A stretch of DNA of 64,000 bases from Massilia sp. W12 (lineage in GTDB: Bacteria > Pseudomonadota > Gammaproteobacteria > Burkholderiales > Burkholderiaceae_D). The notes under the pieces are model-generated. The model had not been told where the DNA came from and ran no database searches. It saw only the letters and a list, made by a program, of their open reading frames with translations. The position numbers and the translations under genes are program-made. Location of the stretch: assembly GCF_037300705.1 (NCBI RefSeq), contig NZ_CP147776.1:2542001-2606000 (forward strand), read 5' to 3'. Numbering within the stretch: the first letter of the stretch is position 1; each line of letters begins with the position of its first letter. Below are positions 19,143 to 28,701 of this stretch, in pieces.

Positions 19143-20869
19143 TACAGATCCTCCGAACCGAGCAGCATTTCGGTCAGGCCCTTGCCCGCCTTCACCATGG
19201 GCCAGACGTTTTCCGTCTGGTCAGTGATGAAATTCATGAACACCAGACGGTCTTTCATGGCGAAAGCTTCACGCAAAGCGCCTTCGACATCGCCCGGTTT
19301 TTCAATATGCATGCCGACATGGCCATAGGCTTCAGCCAGTTTGCAGAAATCCGGCAGGGAATCCATATACGACTCGGCATAACGGCCGCCGTAGTCAATT
19401 TGCTGCCATTGCCGCACCATGCCCAGAAAGCGGTTGTTAAGCAGGATGATTTTCGGCGATAAGCGGTATTGCTTACAGGTGGCCAGCTCTTGAATACACA
19501 TCTGGATTGAACCTTCGCCGGTGATGCAGGCGACGGTTGCGTCCGGATTGGCCAGCTGCACGCCCATGGCGTAAGGCAAGCCGACGCCCATGGTGCCCAG
19601 TCCGCCGGAATTGATCCAGCGGCGCGGTTTATCAAAGCCGTAATACTGCGCCGCCCACATCTGGTGCTGGCCGACGTCGGATGTGATGAAGGCGTCGCCC
19701 TTGGTCACTTCCCACACTTTTTGCACCACGCTTTGCGGTTTGATCACTTCATCCGAAGGGCTGTAGGCCAGACATTCACGGCTGCGCCACTCTTGAATCT
19801 GTTTCCACCAGGCTGACAAAGCGGCCTGATTCGGTTTGCTTTCCGCTGTTTCAAGCTGTGACAGCAATTCCACCAGCACATCTTTGACATTGCCGACAAT
19901 CGGAATATCGACTTTCACCCGCTTCGAGATGGAAGACGGATCGATGTCAATATGGATGATTTTGCGCGGGTTGCTGGCAAAGTGACGCGGATTGCCGATG
20001 ACACGGTCATCAAAGCGCGCACCGATTGCGATCAGCACATCGCAATGCTGCATCGCCATATTCGCTTCATATGTGCCGTGCATGCCGGGCATGCCGACAA
20101 AATGCGAACTGGAGGCGCGGTAGGCGCCTAAGCCCATCAGCGTGTTGGTGCAGGGAAAGCCGAGCTTGTCCACCAGGCGGTTGAGTTCGCCTGAGGCATT
20201 CGCCAAAATCACCCCGCCGCCGGTGTAAATCATGGGGCGTTCCGCTGACAGCAGTAATTGCACCGCTTTGCGGATCTGGCCGGCGTGGCCTTTATCGACC
20301 GGACGGTAAGAGCGCATTTCGATTTCCTTGGGATAATCGAAGGCGCATTTATGCATCGTGATGTCTTTGGGAATATCCACTAACACCGGGCCGGGACGGC
20401 CTGTTTTGGCGATATAAAACGCTTTTTTCAAGGTCAGCGCCAGGTCGCGCACATCTTTGACCAGGAAGTTATGCTTGACGCAGGGCCGTGTGATGCCCAC
20501 TGTGTCGCATTCCTGAAAAGCGTCCTGGCCAATCGCATGGCTGGGCACCTGGCCGGAAATCACCACCATCGGAATCGAATCCATATAGGCGGTGGACAAG
20601 CCGGTGACGGCATTGGTGACGCCGGGGCCGGAGGTGACAATCGCCACGCCGACCTTTTGCGAGCTGCGCGAGTAGGCGTCAGCCGCATGCACGGCAGCCT
20701 GCTCATGCCGCACCAGAATGTGGCGGAATTTGTTTTGTTTGAAGATTGCGTCGTAGATATACAGTACGGCGCCGCCGGGGTAGCCAAAGACGTGCTCAAC
20801 GCCCTCTTCGGCCAGACAACGCACGACGATTTCCGCGCCCGTTGCCTCGGCATTTGTGTCAAGACTCAT
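19142..20869 (-). CDS. ilvB: Acetolactate synthase large (catalytic) subunit
   Basis: This thiamine diphosphate-dependent enzyme condenses pyruvate (or pyruvate plus 2-ketobutyrate) in the first step of branched-chain amino acid synthesis. The 575-residue protein has the catalytic Glu in VRHEQAAVHAADAY and the FAD/central domain (IGARFDDRVIGN). The ThDP motif begins GEGSIQM and ends LLNN. The usual GDG is GEG here. An AGGA lies 9 nt before the ATG. This is the first gene of the operon. The symbol ilvI would be equally valid. Confidence 0.97.
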   Translation of the reverse strand: MSLDTNAEATGAEIVVRCLAEEGVEHVFGYPGGAVLYIYDAIFKQNKFRHILVRHEQAAVHAADAYSRSSQKVGVAIVTSGPGVTNAVTGLSTAYMDSIPMVVISGQVPSHAIGQDAFQECDTVGITRPCVKHNFLVKDVRDLALTLKKAFYIAKTGRPGPVLVDIPKDITMHKCAFDYPKEIEMRSYRPVDKGHAGQIRKAVQLLLSAERPMIYTGGGVILANASGELNRLVDKLGFPCTNTLMGLGAYRASSSHFVGMPGMHGTYEANMAMQHCDVLIAIGARFDDRVIGNPRHFASNPRKIIHIDIDPSSISKRVKVDIPIVGNVKDVLVELLSQLETAESKPNQAALSAWWKQIQEWRSRECLAYSPSDEVIKPQSVVQKVWEVTKGDAFITSDVGQHQMWAAQYYGFDKPRRWINSGGLGTMGVGLPYAMGVQLANPDATVACITGEGSIQMCIQELATCKQYRLSPKIILLNNRFLGMVRQWQQIDYGGRYAESYMDSLPDFCKLAEAYGHVGMHIEKPGDVEGALREAFAMKDRLVFMNFITDQTENVWPMVKAGKGLTEMLLGSEDL

Positions 20870-21482
20870 TTGTCAGTCCTTTCAAGGTCCATAGGAGATT
20901 GATCGGATGCCCTTCCCGGCGAGTGGAGTGTGCCAGCGAGTCTGTCGGCGTCCCTTGGTATGGTTCCCCCTGTCAGTGTTGCACGCAACTGTCGTGCGCC
21001 GCCAAAGACATTCAGTTCCGGTTCGTTTCACCGCATCATCAACAGGCAACTGCCAACTCTCGCGCTTGTGACGCGGGTCAAGGCAAAAATGCTCAATATA
21101 TGAAAAAGCGGGGTCGGATGGCCTGCAACTTTGTGTGCGGCAGACAACCAGACCATGGGGCTTCAAGGATATGAAGCATGACCACGTTACCGCGCCGCAG
21201 CATCCCGGTCAAGTCAAATTTGCTGTTTCATGCAAATTCTTTCCAGCACTGTGCAGGCAAGCTCATGCAAAATGCCGCATTTTGCACAGCAGCAAGATGA
21301 GCCGGGGGATGGCCCCTGCGCGCACCCGCAGCGCGGCTCACGCTTCGCGCAATCTTGTTGTCCTGCTATGTAATTCACTCTATCGCCAAAGCTTGCAGGT
21401 ATAATGCGCGGCGGCGCGTCTGGGCGCGCCCGTATTCCTTTTGAACCTTACAGAACACTGCACACTCAAAGCAGTGCATTGC
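20870..21482. other. 613-bp divergent region between ilvB and the sigma factor gene
   Basis: This region must hold the ilvB promoter (minus) and the sigma factor promoter (plus, -10 at 21400). I looked for a branched-chain leader peptide on the minus strand and saw no short frame rich in Ile/Val/Leu. Several short hairpins (for example GTTG-CACG-CAAC around 20978) leave room for a structured leader RNA. The length of the ilvB leader is unusual, but no known motif could be confirmed by eye. Confidence 0.4.
21400..21405 (+). promoter_or_regulatory. Consensus -10 box upstream of the sigma factor gene
   Basis: TATAAT matches consensus exactly and lies 78 nt before the chosen ATG at 21483. A convincing -35 at 17-nt spacing is absent; TTCACT lies 20 nt upstream. 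A sigma-70 promoter is likely but not certain. Confidence 0.5.
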
Positions 21483-22049
21483 ATGGCAACTGATAAAGAA
21501 CTTTCCGACTTCCTCGAAAGCGTTGAGCGGCGCGCCTTTAAACAGGCGGTGTATGCGGTGCGGCGCGATGAGGCTGCGTTTGACATTGTGCAGGATGCAA
21601 TGATCAAGCTGGCCGAGAAGTATGGCGACAAACCGGCACAGGAGTTGCCGCTGCTGTTCCAGCGTATTTTGCAAAACACGATTCTGGATTTTTTCCGCCG
21701 TGAAAAAGTGCGCAATACCTGGGTCAGCCTGTTTTCCAGCATGGGCGGCGGCGACGAGCATGAAGAGTTCGACGTGCTGGAAACAATTGAAGCCGAGGAA
21801 GGCAGTCAGGCCGCCGAATCTGCGGCTGACCATGTGGAAAGAATGCAGGTGTTGGCAATGATTGAGCAGGAAGTGCAAAAACTGCCAGCGCGTCAACGCG
21901 AAGCCTTTCTCATGCGTTACTGGCAAGATATGGATTTAGCGGAAACAGCAGCAGCGATGGGCTGCTCAGAGGGCAGTGTGAAAACGCACTGCTCACGCGC
22001 CACGCATACGCTGGCGCAAGCGCTGAAAGCGAAAGGAATACATTTATGA
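21483..22049 (+). CDS. RNA polymerase sigma factor (ECF-like)
   Basis: This 188-residue sigma-70 family protein has region 2 at about residues 15-75 (FKQAVYAVRRDEAAFDIVQDAMIKL, then NTILDFFRREKVRN). An acidic linker (GGGDEHEEFDVLETIEAEEG) follows. Region 4 is at about 130-180 (LPARQREAFLMRYW, then a helix-turn-helix ending SVKTHCSRATHTL). The ATG at 21483 is chosen; an upstream TTG would add 14 unconserved residues. Its stop overlaps the start of the DUF3619 gene by 4 nt, so both are co-translated. This cluster is a recurrent betaproteobacterial one. The signal and regulon are unknown. Confidence 0.92.
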   Translation: MATDKELSDFLESVERRAFKQAVYAVRRDEAAFDIVQDAMIKLAEKYGDKPAQELPLLFQRILQNTILDFFRREKVRNTWVSLFSSMGGGDEHEEFDVLETIEAEEGSQAAESAADHVERMQVLAMIEQEVQKLPARQREAFLMRYWQDMDLAETAAAMGCSEGSVKTHCSRATHTLAQALKAKGIHL

Positions 22050-22453
22050 ACACGCAACAGGAATTCAATGCCGTACTGCGCGTGCGGCAAGCCCTCAATG
22101 ACGGGCTGGAAGCCATGCCGCAAGCCAAACTCGACCGCTTAGCCCAAGCGCGCCGCGCTGCGCTGGCCCGCAAAAAACCCGATTCCCCTCTTACAATCAC
22201 GGTGCGCCGCCAAGCGCTGGCGGGCGGCGTGCAATCCGCATTTGACGATTCCATCAGCTGGCTGCGCCGCATGGGTCTGGCGCTGCCGCTGGTGGCCCTG
22301 GCGCTCGGTCTGACCGTTCTGTGGCAAGTCGAAGAGCAGCAACATATTTCCGAAATCGCAGAAATCGACGCTGAAGTGCTGGCAGACGAATTGCCGCCTT
22401 CCGCTTATCTCGATCACGGTTTTAACGCCTATCTGGCCAAACGTGGAGAATAA
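22046..22453 (+). CDS. DUF3619 membrane protein, possible anti-sigma factor
   Basis: This 135-residue protein has a basic cytoplasmic N-terminal region (about 1-75), one membrane helix (about 77-93, MGLALPLVALALGLTVLW), and a short acidic periplasmic end (EIAEIDAEVLADELPPSAYLDHGF). ATGA overlap with the sigma gene and this topology resemble a membrane-bound sigma regulator, but no zinc-binding anti-sigma motif is present. That role is inference. The DUF3619 family match is from the characteristic C-terminal LPxxAYxDxGF pattern. Confidence 0.8.
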   Translation: MNTQQEFNAVLRVRQALNDGLEAMPQAKLDRLAQARRAALARKKPDSPLTITVRRQALAGGVQSAFDDSISWLRRMGLALPLVALALGLTVLWQVEEQQHISEIAEIDAEVLADELPPSAYLDHGFNAYLAKRGE

Positions 22454-22480
22454 GCCATAGTGCCTTTATTCCTGGATTCG

Positions 22481-23491
22481 ATGAAATCTGCTTGTTTGCT
22501 TGCGCGCACCAGCCGGGTTTGTCTGCAGACCCTGCTCTGCGCCCTGCCCTTGATGAGCATGGCGCAAAGTGCGGCGCCCAGCCCTGCCGCCAGTACGCCG
22601 ACGCCCGCCGTTCCTGCCGCCATGCCGGCGGCGTCCGCATCTCTGCCCCCAACTCCCGGCCTGCTGGCCAGTCCTGTCGCCAGCCCCAGCCCCAGCCCGA
22701 TACCCGCCGGCGCTGCAGCCAAGCCCGGCGCAACGCCAGCCAAGCCGGCCATGCCGCAGAAAAGCCGGCAAGCCACACAACCACCGGCGCCCGGCCCTGC
22801 CCTGCTCAATCCGCCGCCGTTAAAACCCGCACCAACGCCGAAAACCACGCCAAAGCCGGCCAAAGCCGCCGCCAGCGTCGCATCCGCCGTGCTGGCCGTG
22901 AAAAACCTGCGTTGGCAGGAATTGAGTCCATTGCAAAAGCAAGCCTTGGCCCCACTCGCCGCAGAATGGGACAAGATGGAAGAAACGCGCAAAGGCAAGT
23001 GGCTGGAAGTGGCGCAGATCTATCCTTCCAAAAAGCCGGAAGAGCAGGCCCGGATTCAGCAGCGCATGCGCGAGTGGGTTAAATTAAGCCCGGAACAACG
23101 CAGAATCGCGCGTGAAAATTATGCCCGCGCGAAAAAAATCGCGTCCCAGAACAAGAGCGAGCAATGGCAGCAATATCAGCAATTGCCGGAAGAGCAAAAG
23201 AAAAAGCTGGTGCAAGAAACCAGGCCGGCGGCGAAGCGCCTGACCAATCTGCCTGAGCCGAATCACAAGCCGCAGTCGGAAGTGCCGGTGAAAAAATCGC
23301 TGGATAAAGCCCGGCTTGCGCCGAAAAAAGTCAGCCCGACGCCAACGCCAGGCGCGGCAGCGACTGCGCCGCCGCTCTCGCCCACCCCGGTTCCGCTCGC
23401 CACCGCGCCCTTGACTGCGCCGCCAGCGCCACCGCTTGCGGCGACGGCAAGCCCGACCGCAGCGCCCGCAGCCACCCCTCCTGCCAAATAA
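22481..23491 (+). CDS. DUF3106 periplasmic protein
   Basis: This 336-residue exported protein has three parts. First comes a signal peptide and a long Pro/Ala/Ser-rich low-complexity stretch. A helical DUF3106 core follows at about residues 140-260 with repeated L-S-P-x-Q pairs (ELSPLQKQALAPL, KLSPEQRRIARENY) and WDKMEETRKGKWLE. The protein ends in a second Pro/Ala-rich tail. The LSPEQ-type helices recall Spy/CpxP/ZraP-like periplasmic stress proteins, but this is only similarity in style. The start is 22481 (ATG); a GTG at 22460 with GGAGA upstream is an alternative. Confidence 0.8.
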   Translation: MKSACLLARTSRVCLQTLLCALPLMSMAQSAAPSPAASTPTPAVPAAMPAASASLPPTPGLLASPVASPSPSPIPAGAAAKPGATPAKPAMPQKSRQATQPPAPGPALLNPPPLKPAPTPKTTPKPAKAAASVASAVLAVKNLRWQELSPLQKQALAPLAAEWDKMEETRKGKWLEVAQIYPSKKPEEQARIQQRMREWVKLSPEQRRIARENYARAKKIASQNKSEQWQQYQQLPEEQKKKLVQETRPAAKRLTNLPEPNHKPQSEVPVKKSLDKARLAPKKVSPTPTPGAAATAPPLSPTPVPLATAPLTAPPAPPLAATASPTAAPAATPPAK

Positions 23492-23497
23492 TCGGAT

Positions 23498-24028
23498 ATG
23501 AGCACTGTAACTCCCACCCTGCCGGCGCCAAGTTTGCGCCGGCGCTTGATGTGCATGGTGTATGAAAGTTTTCTATTGCTGGCGGTGATTTTTGTCGCTG
23601 CCGCGCTATTCGATATTCTCACCAACAGCCGGCATGCTTTATTGCACCGGCACGCGCGTGAAGCCTGGCTGTTTCTGGTGATCGGCGCGTATTTCATCGT
23701 GTTTTGGCGCAAAGGCGGGCAAACGCTGGCGATGCAAACCTGGCGTATCAAATTGACGGATCAATATGGCCAGCCGCCGCGCTTGCTGCAGTTAGTGCTG
23801 CGCTATGTTTTATGCTGGATGTGGTTTATGCCGGCGTTTTTGCTGGGACAATTGTTCCCGGCCCCTTTGCTGCCTACTTTATGGCTGCTGCCTGCCGGTT
23901 TTTTGCTGTGGGGATGTCTGGCGTTTTTGGATAAAGAGCGCCGCTTCATGCACGACAGACTGGCCGGCACGCGCCTGCTCTTGATGCCGTCGATCAAAGC
24001 GGGCGCGACAATCGAAGAACAGTCTTGA
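23498..24028 (+). CDS. RDD family inner-membrane protein
   Basis: This 176-residue protein has four or so hydrophobic helices. The RDD family mark appears as SLRRRLMCMVYESFLLLAV at the start, the WRKGGQTLAMQTWRIKL segment in the middle, and RRFMHDRLAGTRLL at the end. RDD proteins are membrane proteins of mostly unknown role; some affect ion exchange. It is the fourth gene of the sigma factor cluster, 6 nt after the DUF3106 stop. Confidence 0.9.
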   Translation: MSTVTPTLPAPSLRRRLMCMVYESFLLLAVIFVAAALFDILTNSRHALLHRHAREAWLFLVIGAYFIVFWRKGGQTLAMQTWRIKLTDQYGQPPRLLQLVLRYVLCWMWFMPAFLLGQLFPAPLLPTLWLLPAGFLLWGCLAFLDKERRFMHDRLAGTRLLLMPSIKAGATIEEQS

Positions 24029-24039
24029 CTTGCACTTGA

Positions 24040-24390
24040 TCAGGATTGCGCTGGTTGCAGCGCAATCAATGCCATGCCCAGCAAGGCAATCATGGCCCCG
24101 GCCACATCCCACTTGCTCAACAACACCCCATCCACCCAGCGCAGCCAAAGCAAGGCCACGCCGATATACACCCCGCCATAGGCCGCATACACGCGCGCGG
24201 CGGCATTCGGATGCAAGCTCAGCAACCAGGCAAAGGCTGCCAGCGCCAGCGCGGCGGGAAACAGCAGCAACGCAGACTTGCCCTGTTTGCAGACCAGCCA
24301 AGTGAGATAGCAGCCGGCAATTTCAGCCAAAGCGCTCAGCCCGAACAGGCCCAGCGTTTTGGCGAAATGCCAGCAGGCTTGCAGCGTCAC
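24040..24390 (-). CDS. ynfA: YnfA/UPF0060 small membrane protein
   Basis: This 116-residue four-helix membrane protein of the UPF0060 family is related to the small multidrug resistance fold. The family motifs are [11 protein letters not shown] in the first helix, [20 protein letters not shown] in the third region, and [16 protein letters not shown] in the last. Some homologues are reported to export toxic cations. It converges with the RDD gene and sits 2 nt after the ppnN stop, on the same strand. Confidence 0.93.
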   Translation of the reverse strand: MTLQACWHFAKTLGLFGLSALAEIAGCYLTWLVCKQGKSALLLFPAALALAAFAWLLSLHPNAAARVYAAYGGVYIGVALLWLRWVDGVLLSKWDVAGAMIALLGMALIALQPAQS

Positions 24391-24392
24391 AA

Positions 24393-25763
24393 TTATTTGA
24401 CGACGCGATAACAGGGTTGATACGCCTTGCCCGGCAATTTCATGCGGTGCTGTTTGACAAAGGAAGTCAGTAAAGCATCCATATGCTCCATCAACTCACT
24501 GTCGCCATGGATTTCAAAGATGCCGTGCCGCTCGATCTCTGCAATCCCGTCCGCTTTCACATTCCCCGCCACCACGCCGGAGAAGGCGCGGCGCAGATTG
24601 GCGGCCAATTGGTGGCTTTCCTGGTTTTTATGCAAACGCAGGCTGCGCATATTGGCGTGATTTGGAATAAAGGGGCGCTGGAATTCCGGATCGATTTTCA
24701 AACGCCAGTTGAAATAATAAGCATCGCCAATGCTCTTGCGGTATTCGCGCACGACTTTGATGCCTTCCACCATTTCCACGGCCACGGCTTCAGGATCATT
24801 GATGATGATTTTGTAGCGCGCCTGTGCTGCCGGCCCCAGCGTGGCGCCGATAAAGGCGTGAATTTGCTCGAAATACGCGCGGCTGTCCTCCGGCCCGGTA
24901 AACAGCAGCGGGAATGGCATATCGGCGTTTTCGGGATGCAGCAAAATGCCCAGGATATACAAAATCTCTTCTGCTGTGCCGGCCCCGCCGGGGAACACGA
25001 TGATGCCATGCCCTAAGCGGACAAAACCTTCCAGCCGTTTTTCAATGTCCGGCATGATCACCAGATCATTCACAATCGGATTGGGCGATTCGGCGGCGAT
25101 GATGCCAGGCTCAGACAAACCGATATAACGCCCGCCCTGCAAGCGCTGCTTGGCGTGACCGATGGTGGCGCCTTTCATCGGCCCTTTCATCGCGCCAGGG
25201 CCGCAGCCGGTGCAAATATCCAAACCGCGCAAACCTAACTGATAGCCGACTTTCTTGGTGTAGTTGTATTCATCACGGCTGATCGAATGCCCGCCCCAGC
25301 ACACCACCAGATTCGGGTTAAGCATAGGCTTGAGCAGATTCGCATTGCGCAAGATATGAAACACCGCATCGGTAATGCCTTCTGTGGTGTTCAAATCAAA
25401 GCGGTGATTGTCATTGATCTGGTCGCTGACATAGATGATGTCGCGCAATACGGCGAATAAATGCTCGTGAATCCCCTTGATCATCTTGCCTTCGACAAAG
25501 GCCAGCGCCGGCGCGCCTTTCAGATCGAGTTTGATGCCGCGTTCGCGCTGCAAAATCGAAACCTGAAAACCGGCATAGCGTTCCAGCAACTCGCGGCCAT
25601 CGTCGATTGTGCTGCCGCAGTTCAAGACCGCCAGCGCGCAGTTACGGAAAATCGTATATAAACCGCTCTGACTGGTGTCGAGCAATTTATTGACTTCGGC
25701 TTTGGACAAGACTTCAAGCTGGCCTTCGGGCGCAATCAGCGCATCCATCACTGCGTTTTCCAT
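24393..25763 (-). CDS. ppnN: Pyrimidine/purine nucleotide 5'-monophosphate nucleosidase (PpnN/YgdH family)
   Basis: Hydrolyses nucleoside monophosphates to base and ribose-5-phosphate; the E. coli enzyme is controlled by (p)ppGpp. The 456-residue protein has an N-terminal regulatory part, then the LOG-like catalytic core with [10 protein letters not shown], the [20 protein letters not shown] loop and [19 protein letters not shown]-terminal YgdH-type extension ends [10 protein letters not shown]. The start at 25763 gives E. coli-like length and has AGGA just upstream. Confidence 0.93.
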   Translation of the reverse strand: MENAVMDALIAPEGQLEVLSKAEVNKLLDTSQSGLYTIFRNCALAVLNCGSTIDDGRELLERYAGFQVSILQRERGIKLDLKGAPALAFVEGKMIKGIHEHLFAVLRDIIYVSDQINDNHRFDLNTTEGITDAVFHILRNANLLKPMLNPNLVVCWGGHSISRDEYNYTKKVGYQLGLRGLDICTGCGPGAMKGPMKGATIGHAKQRLQGGRYIGLSEPGIIAAESPNPIVNDLVIMPDIEKRLEGFVRLGHGIIVFPGGAGTAEEILYILGILLHPENADMPFPLLFTGPEDSRAYFEQIHAFIGATLGPAAQARYKIIINDPEAVAVEMVEGIKVVREYRKSIGDAYYFNWRLKIDPEFQRPFIPNHANMRSLRLHKNQESHQLAANLRRAFSGVVAGNVKADGIAEIERHGIFEIHGDSELMEHMDALLTSFVKQHRMKLPGKAYQPCYRVVK

Positions 25764-25800
25764 AATTCCTGTCCTGTCAGAATGCGCCTTGCCGGCGCTA

Positions 25801-26778
25801 TTAAGCGATTTCAGCAATCCGATGGCATGCCACCTTGCGCCCCTCAAACGTTTGCAATGCCGGGGCCTGCGCGCGGCAGACCTCAGTGGCATGCGGGCAA
25901 CGTGAACTGAAGGCGCACCCCGGCGGCGGCCGCAAGGGCGATGGCAATTCCCCTTTCAGGATAATCTTTTGTTGGCGTTGTGTCGGATCAATTCGCGGCG
26001 TACTGGCTAACAGCGCCCGTGTATAGGGATGCAAGGGGCGCTGGAACACTTCCTCCTTGCTGCCATGCTCGACCGCCTTGCCCAGATACATCACCAGCAC
26101 ATCATTGGCGATGTGTTCAACCACCGCCAGATTATGCGAAATGAAGAGGTAGGCCACGCCGCGCTGCTCTTGCAAATCCATCAAGAGATTCAAGACCTGT
26201 GCCTGGATCGAGACGTCGAGCGCGGAGACCGGTTCATCGGCCACAATCACGCGCGGATCAGTCATCAGGGCGCGCGCAATCGCCACACGCTGACGCTGAC
26301 CGCCGGAGAACATATGCGGATAGCGTGCATAAAATTCGGGGCGCAAACCAACTTGATGCATCATGGCCAGCGCTTTTTCGCGCCGCTCCGGTTTGGATAA
26401 ACTGGTGTTGATGTACAGCGGTTCTTCCAGCATATCGCCGATTTTCTTACGCGGATTCAAGCTGGCGTAAGGATTTTGAAACACCATTTGCACCATTGGC
26501 CGCAAACGCTTTAATTCTGCGCTGCTGGCGTGGGCAATATCAGCGCCGTCCATCCACAATTGGCCCGAAGTCGGCTTTTCAATCATCGTGATCTGGCGAG
26601 CCAGGGTCGATTTGCCGCAACCGGACTCGCCCACCACCGCCAGCGTGCGGCCAGCCACCAGTTGAAAAGATATCCCATCCAGCGCACGCGCGGTGGCTTT
26701 GGGCTTGAACATGCCTTGCGCCACGCTGTAGTGACGCGCCAGGTCTTTGGCTTCCATTAACACATTATCTTGCATCAT
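25801..26778 (-). CDS. dppF: Peptide ABC transporter ATP-binding protein (DppF/OppF type)
   Basis: One of the two ATPases powering peptide uptake, 325 residues. It has Walker [10 protein letters not shown]-loop [11 protein letters not shown], signature [14 protein letters not shown] and Walker [15 protein letters not shown]. The peptide-ABC C-terminal extension has the Cys-rich [15 protein letters not shown] motif. Its start overlaps the dppD stop by 4 nt. It is last in the dppBCDF run. Confidence 0.95.
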   Translation of the reverse strand: MMQDNVLMEAKDLARHYSVAQGMFKPKATARALDGISFQLVAGRTLAVVGESGCGKSTLARQITMIEKPTSGQLWMDGADIAHASSAELKRLRPMVQMVFQNPYASLNPRKKIGDMLEEPLYINTSLSKPERREKALAMMHQVGLRPEFYARYPHMFSGGQRQRVAIARALMTDPRVIVADEPVSALDVSIQAQVLNLLMDLQEQRGVAYLFISHNLAVVEHIANDVLVMYLGKAVEHGSKEEVFQRPLHPYTRALLASTPRIDPTQRQQKIILKGELPSPLRPPPGCAFSSRCPHATEVCRAQAPALQTFEGRKVACHRIAEIA

Positions 26779-27779
26779 GCCGCTCCCATCTGTTGCACCG
26801 GCTGGCCACTTTCATTCAAGGGGAAATGGCAGCGCACACTCACACCCTCTTTGCCGGTGAGCTGCGTCAATGCAGGACGGCTGTCGCGGCAACTCTGCTG
26901 AGCGTAACGGCAACGCGGATTGAGCAGGCAGCCGCCAGGGCGGTCAAACGCGCCCGGCACCACGCCTGGAATGGTTTGCAGGCGTGCGGCGCCCAGATTG
27001 TGTTCCGGCAAGGCCGCCAGCAACGCCTGGGTATAGGGATGGCGCGGGGTATTGAAAATTTCCGGCACACGCCCGGTTTCCAAGACTTGCCCGGCATACA
27101 TCACCACCACCCGGTGCGCGGTTTGCGCCACCACGCTCAAGTCGTGGGTGATCAGCATCAGCGCCATATTGGTTTCTTTTTGCAATTGCAACAGCAATTC
27201 CAGCATTTGCGCCTGTACTGTCACGTCGAGCGCCGTAGTCGGTTCATCCGCAATCAGGAGTTTGGGATTGCAGGCGATTGCAATCGCCACCATCACGCGC
27301 TGACTCATACCGCCGGAGAGTTGATGCGGATAAGCGTCGAGCCGGCGTTCGGCGTCGGGGATATCCACTTTTTTCAACAATTCCAGGGCGCGCGCGCGCA
27401 GCGCTTTTTTGCTGCCGCCTTCATGCACGCGCAGGGTTTCGATCAATTGATCTGCAATCGTGAAACAAGGATTGAGACTCGTCATCGGGTCTTGGAAAAT
27501 CATCGCGATATCCTTGCCCAGCATGGCGCGCCGCTCTTTATCCTTCATCGTCAGCAAATCGCGGCCATTAAAACGCATGCGCTGCGCCGCCACTCTGCCG
27601 GGGAAGTCAATCAAGCCCATCAGGGCCAGCGAGGTAACGCTTTTGCCTGAACCGGATTCACCCACGATGCCGACCACTTCGCCCGGTGCAATCTGCAAAT
27701 CCAGATTGTCCACGGCGGTGAAAGGTTTGGCTTGCGAGCCGAATTCGACCCGCAGTTTTTCAATTTCCAACAATGCCAT
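26775..27779 (-). CDS. dppD: Peptide ABC transporter ATP-binding protein (DppD/OppD type)
   Basis: Second ATPase of the peptide importer, 334 residues. It has Walker [10 protein letters not shown]-loop [11 protein letters not shown], signature [15 protein letters not shown] and Walker [15 protein letters not shown]. The C-terminal Cys motif ([16 protein letters not shown]) is characteristic of this ATPase pair. It lies 13 nt after dppC and overlaps dppF. Confidence 0.95.
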   Translation of the reverse strand: MALLEIEKLRVEFGSQAKPFTAVDNLDLQIAPGEVVGIVGESGSGKSVTSLALMGLIDFPGRVAAQRMRFNGRDLLTMKDKERRAMLGKDIAMIFQDPMTSLNPCFTIADQLIETLRVHEGGSKKALRARALELLKKVDIPDAERRLDAYPHQLSGGMSQRVMVAIAIACNPKLLIADEPTTALDVTVQAQMLELLLQLQKETNMALMLITHDLSVVAQTAHRVVVMYAGQVLETGRVPEIFNTPRHPYTQALLAALPEHNLGAARLQTIPGVVPGAFDRPGGCLLNPRCRYAQQSCRDSRPALTQLTGKEGVSVRCHFPLNESGQPVQQMGAA

Positions 27780-27792
27780 CTTTGTCTCCGCT

Positions 27793-28701
27793 TCAGCGCT
27801 TTAACTTCGGGTCCAGCGCATCGCGCAAGCCGTCGCCCATTAAATTGATCGCCAGCACCGAGATCAAAATCGCCAGGCCGGGGAAAGTCACCACCCACCA
27901 GGCGCTTTGAATGAATTCCAGCGCGGAAGCCAGCATGGCGCCCCATTCCGGTGTCGGCGGCTGTGCGCCCATGCCCAAAAAGCCCAGTGCGGCAGCATCT
28001 AAAATCGCGGCGGAAAAGCCCAGCGTGGCTTGCACGATCAGCGGCGCGGAGCAGTTCGGCAGCACGCAATTGAACATCAAGCGCAGCGTGCCGGCGCCGG
28101 CGATGCGCGAGGCGTTGACATAGTCGCGCGAAAGTTCGGCAATCACCGCTGCGCGCGTCAAGCGCACATAATGCGGCATCATCACAATCGCAATCGCATA
28201 CATGGTGTTGGCCAGACCCGGCCCTAAAATCGCCACCACCGCCACCGCCAGCAACAAACTGGGCAGGGCCAGCATTACGTCCATCAAACGCAAAATAGCG
28301 ATTTCCGTGACGCCACGGTAAAAGCCGGCCACCAGGCCCAGCACGATGCCGACCGAGACCGAAAGCGAAACCGAGACAAAGCCGATGAACAGGGACAAAC
28401 GGGCGCCGTGAATCAAGCGCGACAGGATATCGCGCCCGACCGGATCGGTGCCGAGCAGAAATTCGCGGCTGCCGCCTTCCACCCAGGCCGGCGGGCGCAA
28501 GGTGGCATCACGATATTGTTCAATCGGCGAATGTGGCGCCAGCACGTCGGCAAACACTGCCAACAACACCAGCAAAGTAACCACCGCCAAACCAATGATG
28601 GCGCCACGGTTCTGGCTGAAGTAACTCCAGAATTCGCGCAGCGGATGCGGTGGCGCGGGAACAGGCGCTGCCGCCTGGGAATTGTCGATTTGCGTACTCA
28701 T
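27793..28701 (-). CDS. dppC: Peptide ABC transporter permease (DppC type)
   Basis: This 302-residue inner-membrane permease has a Pro/Ala-rich cytoplasmic N-terminus and a first membrane helix near 37-52. The [23 protein letters not shown] motif precedes five further helices. The EAA-type coupling loop ([12 protein letters not shown]) contacts the ATPases. It overlaps the dppB stop by 4 nt. Confidence 0.95.
   Translation of the reverse strand: MSTQIDNSQAAAPVPAPPHPLREFWSYFSQNRGAIIGLAVVTLLVLLAVFADVLAPHSPIEQYRDATLRPPAWVEGGSREFLLGTDPVGRDILSRLIHGARLSLFIGFVSVSLSVSVGIVLGLVAGFYRGVTEIAILRLMDVMLALPSLLLAVAVVAILGPGLANTMYAIAIVMMPHYVRLTRAAVIAELSRDYVNASRIAGAGTLRLMFNCVLPNCSAPLIVQATLGFSAAILDAAALGFLGMGAQPPTPEWGAMLASALEFIQSAWWVVTFPGLAILISVLAINLMGDGLRDALDPKLKR

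Noticed and set aside
20882-21166. 94-codon minus frame before ilvB as an attenuator leader
   Set aside because: Not enriched in branched-chain residues, too long for a leader peptide, no ribosome site.
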